Assembly: GCA_016709385.1 (NCBI GenBank)
Contig: JADJMW010000002.1
Coordinates: 124,001 to 188,000, forward strand
Origin: Candidatus Rubrivivax defluviihabitans
Lineage (GTDB): Bacteria > Pseudomonadota > Gammaproteobacteria > Burkholderiales > Burkholderiaceae_C
Length of the DNA stretch: 64,000 bases
Direction of reading: 5' to 3'
Notes under the pieces: generated by a model
The model's input: the letters and a program-made list of their open reading frames with translations, nothing else
Told to the model about the DNA's origin: nothing
Databases searched by the model: none
Shown: piece after piece, positions 1-8,898 of the stretch
Layout: each line of letters begins with the position of its first letter
Position numbering within the stretch: position 1 is the first letter of the stretch
Position numbers and translations under genes: made by a program

Positions 1-930
1 GCACACGAGGTAATAGTCCTCGTCGACGAGCGGTGCGAAGTCGAGCCCGAATTCGCTTGCCGCGGCCTCTATGCCCAGGCCCAGGTCGGCCGACCCCGCG
101 GCCACGGCGGCGGCCACCGCGACGTGGGTCTGTTCGTTGCGCGTGAGATAGCCGGGCACGGCATGCGGCTCCAGGCCGGCCTGCTGCAGCAGGTGGTCCA
201 TGAGCAGCCGCGTGCCGGAACCGGCCTGGCGGTTGACGAAGCGCCAGCCGCCTTGCGCCAGCGCCTGCACGTTCTCCGGCACCGGCGTTCCCGGGCGCAG
301 CATCCAGCCCTGCCGCCGCCAGTGGCTGCCGATCAGCTTGTGCGTGCCCGGCTGCAGCAGCGGCCGCAGCGCGCGCAGGAAGACGGGCGAAGCCTGCGCC
401 AGCCGCGGCACGTGGAAACCCGCCACGGTGCAGCGGCCGTCGAGCAGGCTGCGCAGCGCCTCCTCGCTGCCGGCAAAGCGCAGGCTCAGGTGCAGTGCCT
501 GCTGCGCCTCGGCCAGCGCCACCAGCCGCGGCAGGCCGAGATCGTGGCTGGCAAACAGGTCCAGCACCTGCAGCGCGGGGTCGTCGGCCAGCGCGAAGAC
601 ACGGGCGAGTTCGCTGCGCAGCGCCTCCACGTGCGGCGTCAGCCTCGTTCGTGCCTGGCGTTCTGCCCATAGCAGCCTCTGCGCGAACGGCGTCAGCCGC
701 GCGTGCCGGCCCTTGGCCCACAGCACCAGCGCCGTGCCCAGCACGGTTTCCCACTGCTTGAGTGCGCCCCACATATGCCGGTACGACTGCCCTTGCGCCT
801 GCGCGGCGCGGCTGATGGAGCCGTGCCGCTGCAATGCCGAAAGCAGGTCGAACAAGGGATTCTCGATTTCCGCACCTTGCTGGCCACGGTCTTCGAAGGT
901 GTAGCGCAGGTGGATACCGCGGTGTGGCAC
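1..930 (-). CDS. ModE-like HTH regulator with periplasmic-binding-like sensor domain (C-terminus cut by window edge)
   Basis: The minus-strand frame stays open through base 1, so the protein is incomplete at its C-terminus; about 310 codons are visible. The N-terminal ~100 residues look like the winged helix of ModE (LLSALQRHGSISRAAQAQG, then YRHMWGALKQWE). The rest resembles the PBP_like domain that follows this helix in one-component regulators (RFVNRQAGSGTR, then DLGLGIEAAASEFGLDFAPL). Proteins of this design are cytoplasmic regulators that sense a small ligand with a binding-protein fold; molybdate-type oxyanions are the usual guess, but nothing here fixes the ligand. No ATG is available: GTG at 930 is the only good start and it lacks a clear ribosome site. 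The frame continues upstream to the stop of the TyrR-like gene, so the N-terminus is uncertain. Confidence 0.72.
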   Translation of the reverse strand, partial: MPHRGIHLRYTFEDRGQQGAEIENPLFDLLSALQRHGSISRAAQAQGQSYRHMWGALKQWETVLGTALVLWAKGRHARLTPFAQRLLWAERQARTRLTPHVEALRSELARVFALADDPALQVLDLFASHDLGLPRLVALAEAQQALHLSLRFAGSEEALRSLLDGRCTVAGFHVPRLAQASPVFLRALRPLLQPGTHKLIGSHWRRQGWMLRPGTPVPENVQALAQGGWRFVNRQAGSGTRLLMDHLLQQAGLEPHAVPGYLTRNEQTHVAVAAAVAAGSADLGLGIEAAASEFGLDFAPLVDEDYYLVC

Positions 931-1092
931 AGGCAGCGGGTCGGCAGAAGCGAGGGCTCTAGTGTCACACGGTCGTAGCGGAGCGGCACCGCCAGCGCCG
1001 CAGCCGGCCCGTACGCAGCCTTCGAGTGACCGGGCCCTGTCAGCCTTGCCTCGAGGGCCGCCGGCACGAGCCGGGCTGCCCGGCGCAGTCGG

Positions 1093-2634
1093 TCACCGCG
1101 AAGTGGGCCCGATGCCGTAGCGGCGCAGCCGCTGCGCGATTGCCGAATGCGAGGTACCCAGCCGCTCGGCGAGCTTGCGCGTCGAGGGGTAGCGCGGAAA
1201 CAACTCCTCGAGCAGTGACTTCTCGTACGCCGCGACCGCGTCCTCGAGCCGGCCTATCGTATCGGCGGATCCCCGCGGCGCCGCCGCAGCGGCGCCGGCA
1301 AGCTCCAGGTCGCCGGCGTCGATCAGCGCGGCTTCGGTCAGCGTCGCGGCACGGAAGATCACGTTCTGCAGCTGGCGCACGTTGCCGGCCCACGGGTTGG
1401 CGAGCAGCGCGGCGCGCGCCGCGGCCGACAGCCGCGCCTTCGGCCGGCCGGTCTGCGCGCAGGCGCGCTCGAGGAAGCGCTCGGCCAGCGGCACGATGTC
1501 CTCGGTGCGCTCGCGTAGTGGCGGCAGCTGCAGTTGCAGCACGTCGAGGCGGAACAGCAGGTCCTGGCGGAAGCTGCCGGCCGCGACCATCTGCTCCAGC
1601 GCGCGGTGCGTCGCGCTGACGATGCGCACGTCGGCCTTCAGCTCGCGGTCGCCGCCGACGCGGCGGAAGCTGCCGTCGTTCAGGAAGCGCAGCAGCTTGG
1701 CCTGCAGGTACGGCGACATCTCGCCGACCTCGTCGAGGAACACCGTGCCGCCGTCGGCCAGCTCGAGCAGCCCGGGCTTGCCGCCGCGCAAGGCGCCGGT
1801 GAACGCGCCGGGCGCGTAGCCGAACAGTTCGCTCTCGGCCAGGCTTTCCGGCAGCGCGGCGCAGTTGAGCGTGAAGAACGGCTGGCTGCGCCGCCGGCTG
1901 GCGGCGTGGCAGGCGTGGGCGACGAGCTCCTTGCCGGTGCCGGTTTCGCCGCGGATCAGCAGCGGCGCGTCGACCTGCGCCATCCGCGCGGCGCGCGCCT
2001 TCAGCTGGCGGATCGCCGGCGAGCTGCCGAGGATCGAATCGAAGCCGCCGGCGTCGTAGTTCTGCAGCGCGCTCAGGCGCTCGCCGATGCGGTGCGGCGC
2101 GTGCAGCGTGACCACCGCGCCGGCGACGCCGCCGTCGGGTTCGTGCAGCGGCACGCTCTCGCACAAGTACGGCTGGCCGCCGAGCTGCAGCTCGCTGACC
2201 GGCGGCCGGTCGCCGCGGCCGACGAGCGCTTCGGCCAGGCCTTCGTCGCCGATCAGATCGCCCAGGCGCGTGCCGACGAGTCGGGATTCGGCCCGGCCGC
2301 TCGCCGCCACCGCCGCGGCGTTGGCGACGACGACGCAGCCGTCGGCGTCGACCGCGAGCACCGGGTCGGCCTGCGCCGCGAGCAGAGCGTCCAGGTAGAG
2401 CCGCCGGCGCGCGCCGGGCAGCATGCCGAGCGTGTCGATCGACAGCACGCCGGCCACCTGGGACAGCTCGCCGCGCAGCGCGTCCAGGCCCGACGCGTCG
2501 AGCGCCGGCGCCTCGATGAAGAGATGCGGCGGCTCGACCTCGACCGCCGACACATTCAGCGCCCGGCCGGCGAGCTTGGCGAGGATTTCCTGCGCGATGC
2601 CGACCCGGTCGGCGAAGTGAACGTCGATACGCAT
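1093..2634 (-). CDS. TyrR/PhhR-like sigma-54 enhancer-binding regulator
   Basis: 513 aa. The order is ACT-like domain (about 1-75), PAS-like domain (about 80-190), AAA+ sigma-54 activator domain (about 205-430) and a C-terminal TyrR-type helix-turn-helix (TRKLAERLGTSHSAIAQRL). Walker A GETGTGKE is at about 229-236, GAFTGA at about 276-281 and Walker B TVFLDEVGE at about 297-305. The family answers to aromatic or other amino acids through the ACT/PAS part. GAFTGA, the sigma-54 contact loop, is intact here, unlike E. coli TyrR, so true sigma-54 activation is likely. The gene is divergent from dadA, whose upstream region carries a sigma-54 promoter and paired dyads, so it is probably the activator of the alanine cluster. 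The ligand is inferred, not shown. Confidence 0.88.
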   Translation of the reverse strand: MRIDVHFADRVGIAQEILAKLAGRALNVSAVEVEPPHLFIEAPALDASGLDALRGELSQVAGVLSIDTLGMLPGARRRLYLDALLAAQADPVLAVDADGCVVVANAAAVAASGRAESRLVGTRLGDLIGDEGLAEALVGRGDRPPVSELQLGGQPYLCESVPLHEPDGGVAGAVVTLHAPHRIGERLSALQNYDAGGFDSILGSSPAIRQLKARAARMAQVDAPLLIRGETGTGKELVAHACHAASRRRSQPFFTLNCAALPESLAESELFGYAPGAFTGALRGGKPGLLELADGGTVFLDEVGEMSPYLQAKLLRFLNDGSFRRVGGDRELKADVRIVSATHRALEQMVAAGSFRQDLLFRLDVLQLQLPPLRERTEDIVPLAERFLERACAQTGRPKARLSAAARAALLANPWAGNVRQLQNVIFRAATLTEAALIDAGDLELAGAAAAAPRGSADTIGRLEDAVAAYEKSLLEELFPRYPSTRKLAERLGTSHSAIAQRLRRYGIGPTSR

Positions 2635-2655
2635 GGTTTGGAGTGATTTCGAGAC

Positions 2656-2758
2656 ACTGTAATGGATTCGTGACGAGTCGCGTAACCCATTGATGCAGAT
2701 GGATTTTCTGCATTCAAAGTGCGATACGAGGGTCCGTTCGTCACGAAAACAATACAGT
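2656..2758. promoter_or_regulatory. Nested dyad operator region between the TyrR-like gene and dadA
   Basis: A 19-base motif at 2656-2674 recurs inverted at 2740-2758 with 16 of 19 matches; both copies carry ACTGTA and TTCGTGAC. Centred almost exactly between them is a 21-base dyad at 2693-2713, with arms ATGCAGA and TCTGCAT and a 7-base spacer. The array ends about 60 bases upstream of the sigma-54 promoter of dadA, a usual distance for an enhancer-binding protein. It is inferred to be the upstream activating sequence bound by the divergent TyrR-like regulator, possibly with autoregulation. Confidence 0.6.
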
Positions 2759-2819
2759 CAAGGCGATGACCTGCCCGCGAAGTACGCCTAAGTCGTTGAT
2801 TTCAAAGGAAAGGCTCGCG

Positions 2820-2836
2820 CTGGCACGGCATCTGCT
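2820..2836 (+). promoter_or_regulatory. Sigma-54 (-24/-12) promoter of dadA
   Basis: The sequence CTGGCACGGCATCTGCT has the invariant GG and GC elements separated by exactly 10 bases and matches the RpoN consensus at most other positions. Transcription would begin near 2847, giving a leader of about 44 nt to the dadA ATG at 2891. It lies downstream of the paired dyads and of a divergent activator gene with an intact GAFTGA loop, so the prediction is consistent on three counts. Confidence 0.7.
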
Positions 2837-2890
2837 AAGAGCCTCGGCATCGCGCGCCGCCGGTGCGCCATCCGACCTCAAGGAGTTTCC

Positions 2891-4195
2891 ATGCGCGTCA
2901 TCGTTCTCGGCAGTGGTGTCATCGGCACCTCGGTGGCCTACTACCTCGCCCGCTCGGGCCACGACGTGACGGTGATCGACCGCCAGCCGGGGCCGGCGCT
3001 CGAGACGAGCTACGCCAACGCCGGCGAGGTCTCGCCGGGCTATTCGGCGCCCTGGGCCGGCCCGGGCGTGCCGATGAAGGCCATCAAATGGCTGCTGATG
3101 CAGCACAGCCCGCTGGTCGTCAAGCCGATGCTCGACGCCGCGCTGTGGCGCTTCTGCCTGCAGATGCTCGCCAACTGCAACGCCGAGGCCTACGAAGTCA
3201 ACAAGAGCCGCATGGTGCGGCTGGCCGAATACAGCCGCGACTGCCTGCGCGAGCTGCGCGACGAGACCGGCATCCGCTACGACGAGCGTACCCGGGGCAC
3301 GCTGCAGCTGTTCCGCACCCAGAAGCAACTCGACGGTGTGGCCAAGGACATCGAGGTGCTCAAGTCCTCCGGCGTGCCTTTCGAGGTGCTCGACCGCAAG
3401 GGCTTCGTCGAGGTCGAGCCGGGGCTCGCCGAGACACAGCACAAGTTCGTCGGCGCGCTGCGCCTGCCTGGCGACGAAACCGGCGACTGCTTCAAGTTCA
3501 CGCAATCGCTCGCGAAGATGGCCGAAGCCTTAGGCGTGCGCTTCCGCTTCGGCGTTGCGATCGAGGGGCTCGAGCAGGCCGGCAGCCGCATCACCGGCGT
3601 GCGCACCGCCGAGGGGCTGCTGACCGCCGACCAGTACGTGGTCGCGCTCGGCAGCTACTCGACCGCGCTGCTCGCGCGCTTAAGCATCCGCATCCCGGTC
3701 TACCCGGTCAAGGGTTTCTCGATCACCGTGCCGATCACCGATGCGTCTTGCGCGCCCGAGTCGACGATCATGGACGAGACGCACAAGGTCGCCGTCACCC
3801 GCCTCGGCGACCGCATCCGCGTCGGCGGCACGGCGCAGCTGTCGGGCTTCGACCTGAGCCTGACCGACGCGCGCCGGCGCACGCTGGAGCACGTGGTCAC
3901 CGACCTGTTCCCGCGCGGCGGTGACGTCGCGCGCGCCGAGTTCTGGACGGGCCTGCGGCCGATGACGCCCGACGGCACGCCGATCGTCGGCGGCACCGCG
4001 ATCGACAACCTCTATCTGGCCACCGGCCACGGCACGCTCGGCTGGACGATGGCCGCCGGCACCGGACGCGTGCTGGCCGATCTGATCAGCGGCCGCGAGC
4101 CCGAGATCAGCCTCGAAGGCCTGGGCGTCGAGCGCTACGGCCGCCGTGCCACACCTGCCGCGATGACCGGCGGCCTGAAGCCCGCGCGCGCCTGA
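2891..4195 (+). CDS. dadA: D-amino acid dehydrogenase (FAD-dependent, small subunit family)
   Basis: 434 aa, the usual length of DadA. It begins with the Rossmann FAD-binding motif VIVLGSGVIGTSVAYYLA (GxGxxG at residues 7-12) and ends with the C-terminal FAD motif region GLRPMTPDGTPIVGG and NLYLATGHGTLGWTMAAG. The enzyme oxidises D-alanine and other D-amino acids to 2-oxo acids and ammonia, passing electrons to the membrane quinone pool. The ATG at 2891 has an AAGGAG ribosome site. It leads a cluster with an alanine/glycine symporter and an alanine racemase, the standard L-alanine to D-alanine to pyruvate route. Expression is probably sigma-54 dependent and inducible through the divergent TyrR-like regulator. 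Confidence 0.95.
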   Translation: MRVIVLGSGVIGTSVAYYLARSGHDVTVIDRQPGPALETSYANAGEVSPGYSAPWAGPGVPMKAIKWLLMQHSPLVVKPMLDAALWRFCLQMLANCNAEAYEVNKSRMVRLAEYSRDCLRELRDETGIRYDERTRGTLQLFRTQKQLDGVAKDIEVLKSSGVPFEVLDRKGFVEVEPGLAETQHKFVGALRLPGDETGDCFKFTQSLAKMAEALGVRFRFGVAIEGLEQAGSRITGVRTAEGLLTADQYVVALGSYSTALLARLSIRIPVYPVKGFSITVPITDASCAPESTIMDETHKVAVTRLGDRIRVGGTAQLSGFDLSLTDARRRTLEHVVTDLFPRGGDVARAEFWTGLRPMTPDGTPIVGGTAIDNLYLATGHGTLGWTMAAGTGRVLADLISGREPEISLEGLGVERYGRRATPAAMTGGLKPARA

Positions 4196-4332
4196 CCCGG
4201 ACGCGGGCCGCGCACGGCGCGCGGCCGGCAACGCCTGACGCGCCACCCGCGCCGCTCCGTTTTTTCCTTCCACCCGGCCCCGGTCAAGGGGACGGGGGAC
4301 ATCGTTTTGCCACACCACCACAGGAGACAAGC

Positions 4333-5721
4333 TTGGAAACCCTCACCTCGATCGTCACGGCGATCAACGACTTCGTCTGGGGACCGCCGATGCTCGTGCT
4401 GATCCTCGGCACGGGCCTGCTGCTGCAACTGCGCCTGAAATTCATGCCGATCCTGCGCATCGGCACCGGCTTCAAGATGGTCTGGAAAGGCCGCCATCCC
4501 CCTGCCGGCGCCGCCGGTGACATCAGCCCCTACGCGGCGCTGATGACCGCGCTCGCCGCGACGGTGGGCATCGGCAACATCGCCGGCGTCGCCACCGCCA
4601 TCGCGATCGGCGGCCCGGGGGCCCTGTTCTGGATGTGGATGACCGCGCTCGTCGGCATGGCCACCAAGTACGCCGAGGTGCTGCTCGCGGTGCACTACCG
4701 CGAGACCGACGACCACGGCGAGCAGGTCGGCGGCCCGATGTACGCGATCAAGAACGGTCTGAAGCGCCACTGGCGCTGGCTCGGCGCGGCCTTCGCGATC
4801 TTCGGCGGCATCGCCGGCTTCGGCATCGGCAACATGGTGCAGTCGAACTCGATCGCCGACGTGTTGAACGCGAACTTCGGCGTCTCGCCGTGGGTTTCGG
4901 GCGTGGTGATGATGGTGCTGACCGGCTTCGTGCTGCTCGGCGGTGTCAAGCGCATCGGCGCGGTGGCCGAGAAGCTGGTGCCGTTCATGTGCGTCGGCTA
5001 CGTCGTCGTATCGCTGGTGGTGCTCGGCCTGTATGCCGACCAGATCCCGGCCGCCTTCGGCCTGATCTTCCACCATGCCTTCAACCCGACCGCGGCCACC
5101 GGCGGCTTCGTCGGCGCCGGCGTGATGATGGCGCTGCGCTACGGCGTTGCGCGCGGCATCTTCTCCAACGAAGCCGGCCTGGGCACCGCGGGCATCGCGC
5201 AGGCCGCGGGGCGCACACGCCACGCCGCCGAATCGGGGCTGATCGGCATGATGGGCACTTTCATCGATACGCTGATCGTCTGCACGATGACCGGCCTGGT
5301 GCTGATCGTCACCGGTGCCTGGCAGAGCGGCCTGAAGGGCGCGGTGCTCAGCTCGGCGGCCTTCGAGACCGCGCTGCCCGGCTTCGGCGCCAACTTCCTC
5401 GCGCTGGCGATCGTGATCTTCGCGTTCACGACGATCCTCGGCTGGGCCTACTACGGCGAGAAGTGCTGGGAATATCTGGTCGGCACGAAGTCGGAAAAGC
5501 CGTACCGGTTGCTCTGGACCGCGTTCGTGCTGGTCGGCGCGGTCACGCACCTGGATTTGGTCTGGCTCGTCGCCGACACGCTGAACGCCTTCATGGCCTT
5601 CCCCAACCTGGTGTCGCTGCTGCTGCTGTCGCCGGTGGTGGCCAAGGTGACGAAGGACTACTTCGACCGCCAGGGCGCGACTCAGGCGCTGCCGGTGGAG
5701 GTGGCCGGGCAGCCTCGATGA
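4333..5721 (+). CDS. Alanine or glycine:cation symporter (AGCS family)
   Basis: 462 aa, polytopic inner-membrane transporter. Family hallmarks are TVGIGNIAGVATAIAIGGPGA, GGPMYAIKNGL, RGIFSNEAGLGTAGIAQAA and the late FTTILGWAYYGEKCWEYL. AGCS proteins take up alanine or glycine with sodium. The start is TTG at 4333, with an AGGAG ribosome site about 8 bases upstream; no better start fits the family N-terminus. It sits 137 bp after dadA; an 8-bp GC hairpin at 4206-4226 lies in the gap but has no adjoining T-tract, so readthrough is likely. The stop overlaps the next gene as ATGA, so uptake, racemisation and oxidation of alanine appear co-expressed. Confidence 0.93.
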   Translation: METLTSIVTAINDFVWGPPMLVLILGTGLLLQLRLKFMPILRIGTGFKMVWKGRHPPAGAAGDISPYAALMTALAATVGIGNIAGVATAIAIGGPGALFWMWMTALVGMATKYAEVLLAVHYRETDDHGEQVGGPMYAIKNGLKRHWRWLGAAFAIFGGIAGFGIGNMVQSNSIADVLNANFGVSPWVSGVVMMVLTGFVLLGGVKRIGAVAEKLVPFMCVGYVVVSLVVLGLYADQIPAAFGLIFHHAFNPTAATGGFVGAGVMMALRYGVARGIFSNEAGLGTAGIAQAAGRTRHAAESGLIGMMGTFIDTLIVCTMTGLVLIVTGAWQSGLKGAVLSSAAFETALPGFGANFLALAIVIFAFTTILGWAYYGEKCWEYLVGTKSEKPYRLLWTAFVLVGAVTHLDLVWLVADTLNAFMAFPNLVSLLLLSPVVAKVTKDYFDRQGATQALPVEVAGQPR

Positions 5722-6884
5722 GCGACATGCCTTCGCAAGGCGCCGGCGCGGTGCTGGCGATCGACCTCGGCGCGATCGTCGCCAACTGGCGACTGCTGAA
5801 GGCCCGCGTCGGCGGCGCCGACTGCGCCGCGGTGCTCAAGGCCGACGCCTACGGGCTCGGCGCGGCACAGGTCGGCCCGGCGCTGGCCGCGGCCGGCTGC
5901 CGGCAGTTCTTCGTCGCCCACCTCGACGAGGCGATCGTGCTGAAGCCGCTGCTGCCGCGCGACGCGACGCTGTCGGTGCTGCACGGGCCGCTGCCCGGCA
6001 GCGAAGCAGAGTTCGTCGCCCACGGCGTGCGGCCTGTCCTCAACAGCCAGGCGCAGATCGATGCCTGGCGCGCGCTGGCGCACCGGCTCGACCGCGAGCT
6101 CGGCGCCATCGTCCAGGTCGACACCGGCATGGCGCGGCTCGGGCTCGACGAGCGCGAACTGCGCGCGCTCGCCGACGATCGCGGCGCCTTCTTCGGTCTG
6201 CGCGTGGAACTCGTGATGAGCCACCTGGCCTGCGCCGACGATCCCGCGCATCCGGCCAACGCGGCGCAACTCGTGCGCTTTGCAGCCGCGCGACGCTCTC
6301 TGCCGCAGGCCCCGGCGAGCCTGGCCAACTCGTCGGGCATCTTCCTCGGCGGCGACTACCACTTCGACCTCGTCCGCCCCGGCGCCGCGCTGTACGGCCT
6401 GGCCCCGGCGGCCGGCGCGCCCAACCCGATGCGGCCGGTGCTGCGGCTGCAGGCACGGGTGATCCAGGTGCGCGAGTTGCCGGCCGGCACGCCGGTCGGC
6501 TATGGCCATGCGTGGAGCAGCGATCGGCCCTCGCGCATCGCGACCGCGTCGGTCGGCTACGCCGACGGCTGGCTGCGCAGCCTTGGCAACCGCGCGAGCG
6601 TCTGGGCCGGCGAGGTCGAGCTGCCGATCGTCGGCCGCGTGTCGATGGACACGGTCACGATCGACGCGACCGCGCTGCCACCCGATGCCTTGCGGCCTGG
6701 CGATGCGGTCGACCTGATCGGGCCGAGCTGCGACGTCGACCGCGTCGCGGCGCAGGCCGGAACGATCGGCTACGAAATGCTCACGCGCCTGGGCCGTCGC
6801 TTCTCACGCGTCCACCGTCACGGCGTCGACAGCGAGCCGACCTGCCGGGCCCGCAGGGCCGAGGAACGGACGATCGCGGGGTGA
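5718..6884 (+). CDS. alr: Alanine racemase, probably the catabolic (DadX-type) enzyme
   Basis: 388 aa, fold-type III PLP enzyme. The PLP lysine lies in VLKADAYGLGA (Lys41), and the C-terminal half shows the catalytic tyrosine region ASVGYADGW and GRVSMDTVTID. It interconverts L- and D-alanine. The ATG at 5718 overlaps the AGCS stop by four bases, implying translational coupling. Its place directly behind dadA and the symporter argues for the catabolic isozyme that feeds DadA, not for the cell-wall enzyme, though sequence alone cannot settle this. The final ~25 residues are Arg-rich and not obviously conserved. Confidence 0.93.
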   Translation: MSDMPSQGAGAVLAIDLGAIVANWRLLKARVGGADCAAVLKADAYGLGAAQVGPALAAAGCRQFFVAHLDEAIVLKPLLPRDATLSVLHGPLPGSEAEFVAHGVRPVLNSQAQIDAWRALAHRLDRELGAIVQVDTGMARLGLDERELRALADDRGAFFGLRVELVMSHLACADDPAHPANAAQLVRFAAARRSLPQAPASLANSSGIFLGGDYHFDLVRPGAALYGLAPAAGAPNPMRPVLRLQARVIQVRELPAGTPVGYGHAWSSDRPSRIATASVGYADGWLRSLGNRASVWAGEVELPIVGRVSMDTVTIDATALPPDALRPGDAVDLIGPSCDVDRVAAQAGTIGYEMLTRLGRRFSRVHRHGVDSEPTCRARRAEERTIAG

Positions 6885-6956
6885 CGACCGGGCCGACCCG
6901 GCGGCGGCGAGTAGGATGCACTGCGCCTCGCCACCCTCGTGCCGGAGTCGACCGCC

Positions 6957-8780
6957 ATGCCAGACACCTCGCCGCCGGGCTTCACGCTGCAAGAGGAGCG
7001 GCGCAGCCAGTTCATCCGGCTGGCGACATGGGTCGCGGGCGGTTTCGCGCTGATCGCGATCGCCGTGCTCGAGTGGCGCGGCATGACCGAGTGGCGTCGC
7101 CTGGTGGCCAATCTCGGGGTGCTGGCCGGCATGGTTGCGGCCAACCTGCTGTGCCGGCGCGGGCGCGTCGGCGCCGCGGCGCAGGTGCTGGTCTGGAGCG
7201 GTTTCGCCGCGATCACGCTGGTCTGCTATGCGACGGGAGGCTTCCGCTCGGCCGCGAGCAACCTCTATCTCACGCTCGTCGCCTTTGCCGGATGGCTGCT
7301 CGGGCTGCGCCAGATGGTGCTGGCCACGGTGCTCGCGCTGGCCATCATGCTCGGCCTGTTCCTGCTCGGCGCGGCCGGGCTGCTGCCGCCACCGGCACCG
7401 ACGATCGCGCTGCTGCAGTTCGGCACGACCTGGATTGGGATCGTGCTCGGCGGCATGCTGTTCTACTTCGTCGTCGGCGAGATGCACCGCAGCTGGCTCG
7501 AGGAAGTCGCGCTGCGCGAGCGCCTGAAGCGCGCCAACGACGAGCTCGAGGCCAAGGTCGCGCAGCGTACGCGCGAACTGCAGCTCGCCAAGGAGGCCGC
7601 CGAGCGGGCGAGCCGGGCCAAGGGCGACTTCCTCGCCAGCATGAGCCACGAGATCCGCACGCCGCTGCACGCGATCCTCGGCCTGTCGGAAGTGCTGTGG
7701 CGAGAGGTCGCCGAGCCCGCAGCGCGCGAGCGGCTGGCGCTCGTGACGCAGGCGTCCGACCACCTGCTCGCGCTGGTCAACAACGTGCTCGACATCTCCA
7801 AGATCGAGAGCGGCAAGATCGAGCTGGCGGCGGTCGAGATGCACCTGGGCAATGTCTTCTCGCGCGTGCTCGGGATGTTGCGGGAGGAGGCGCGCCGCAA
7901 GGGTCTCGAGCTGACCGGCGAGCTCGACGTCGACGCCAGCCGGCGCGTCGTCGGCGACCCGACGCGCCTCGGGCAGGTGCTGCTCAACTTCGCCGCCAAC
8001 GCGATCAAGTTCGCGAACCGCGGTGCGGTCTCGCTGCGCTGCCGAGCGCTCGACGACGCCGCCGGCCTGTACCGCTTCGAGATCGAGGACAGCGGGCCCG
8101 GCGTGCCCGAGGCCGACAGGGCGCGCATCTTCGAGCCCTTCGAGCAGGTCGGGCCGGCGCTGCAGCGTGCCCGCGCGGGCAGCGGCCTCGGGCTGACCAT
8201 CAACCGCTACCTCGTGCACGCGATGGGCGGCGAGATCGGGCTGCGCAGCGAGCCCGGTGCCGGCAGCCTGTTCTGGTTCACCGCCCGGCTGCCGGCCGCG
8301 CCGGCGGCGCCGGGCGCCGAGGACGATGTCGGGCTGACCGGCGGCGCGGACACGGCCGAGCACCTGCTGCGCACGGCCTTCGCCGGCAGCCGTGTGCTGG
8401 TGGTGGACGACAACGAGGTCAACCGCATCGTCGCGCGCGCGCAACTGGGCGCCGTCGGCCTCGAACCCGACGACGCGGCCGACGGCCTGCAGGCGCTGGA
8501 GCGCGTGGCGGGCGGCGTCGGCTACGACATCATCCTGATGGACGTGCACATGCCGAAGCTCGACGGCGTCGAGGCCACGCGGCGCATCCGCGCGCTCGCG
8601 CCCCATCGGCACACGCCCATCATCGCGCTGACGGCCGACGCCTTCAGCGCCGACCGTGAGCGCTTTCTCGATGCGGGCATGTCCGATCACCTGCCCAAGC
8701 CGCTGCAGGCGCGCCAGCTCTACGCGATGCTCGCGCACTGGCTCGCCCGGGCGGCGTCGGAGCGAGAGGCGCCGGCTTGA
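6957..8780 (+). CDS. Hybrid sensor histidine kinase/response regulator
   Basis: 607 aa from the ATG at 6957 (a GTG six codons upstream is possible). The N-terminus has about six hydrophobic helices (residues ~20-175) and no periplasmic domain, so it probably senses a membrane or cytoplasmic signal. A coiled-coil linker follows, then HisKA with the phospho-acceptor in SMSHEIRTPLHAI (His231), an HATPase with N box NFAANAIKFAN and G boxes DSGPGVPEAD and GSGLGL, and a receiver domain with Asp529 in ILMDVHMPKLDG. There is no HPt or output domain, so a partner elsewhere must complete the relay. It lies about 70 bp behind the racemase gene; a link to alanine sensing is possible but unsupported. Confidence 0.9.
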   Translation: MPDTSPPGFTLQEERRSQFIRLATWVAGGFALIAIAVLEWRGMTEWRRLVANLGVLAGMVAANLLCRRGRVGAAAQVLVWSGFAAITLVCYATGGFRSAASNLYLTLVAFAGWLLGLRQMVLATVLALAIMLGLFLLGAAGLLPPPAPTIALLQFGTTWIGIVLGGMLFYFVVGEMHRSWLEEVALRERLKRANDELEAKVAQRTRELQLAKEAAERASRAKGDFLASMSHEIRTPLHAILGLSEVLWREVAEPAARERLALVTQASDHLLALVNNVLDISKIESGKIELAAVEMHLGNVFSRVLGMLREEARRKGLELTGELDVDASRRVVGDPTRLGQVLLNFAANAIKFANRGAVSLRCRALDDAAGLYRFEIEDSGPGVPEADRARIFEPFEQVGPALQRARAGSGLGLTINRYLVHAMGGEIGLRSEPGAGSLFWFTARLPAAPAAPGAEDDVGLTGGADTAEHLLRTAFAGSRVLVVDDNEVNRIVARAQLGAVGLEPDDAADGLQALERVAGGVGYDIILMDVHMPKLDGVEATRRIRALAPHRHTPIIALTADAFSADRERFLDAGMSDHLPKPLQARQLYAMLAHWLARAASEREAPA

Positions 8781-8898
8781 CGAGCGCAGGGCGACCCGGG
8801 CCCGCCGTGAGCTGCCAGCGCGAAGGCCCCCAGGCGCACCGTCGCAGCCACATTGGACGGCTCCGGCGTCCAAACCCCCCGGCTCTTCCGGAGGATGG

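Noticed and set aside
4206..4268. Hairpin and T-tract between dadA and the AGCS gene as a terminator
   Set aside because: The 8-bp stem and the T-tract at about 4259 are some 30 bases apart, so they do not form one intrinsic terminator.
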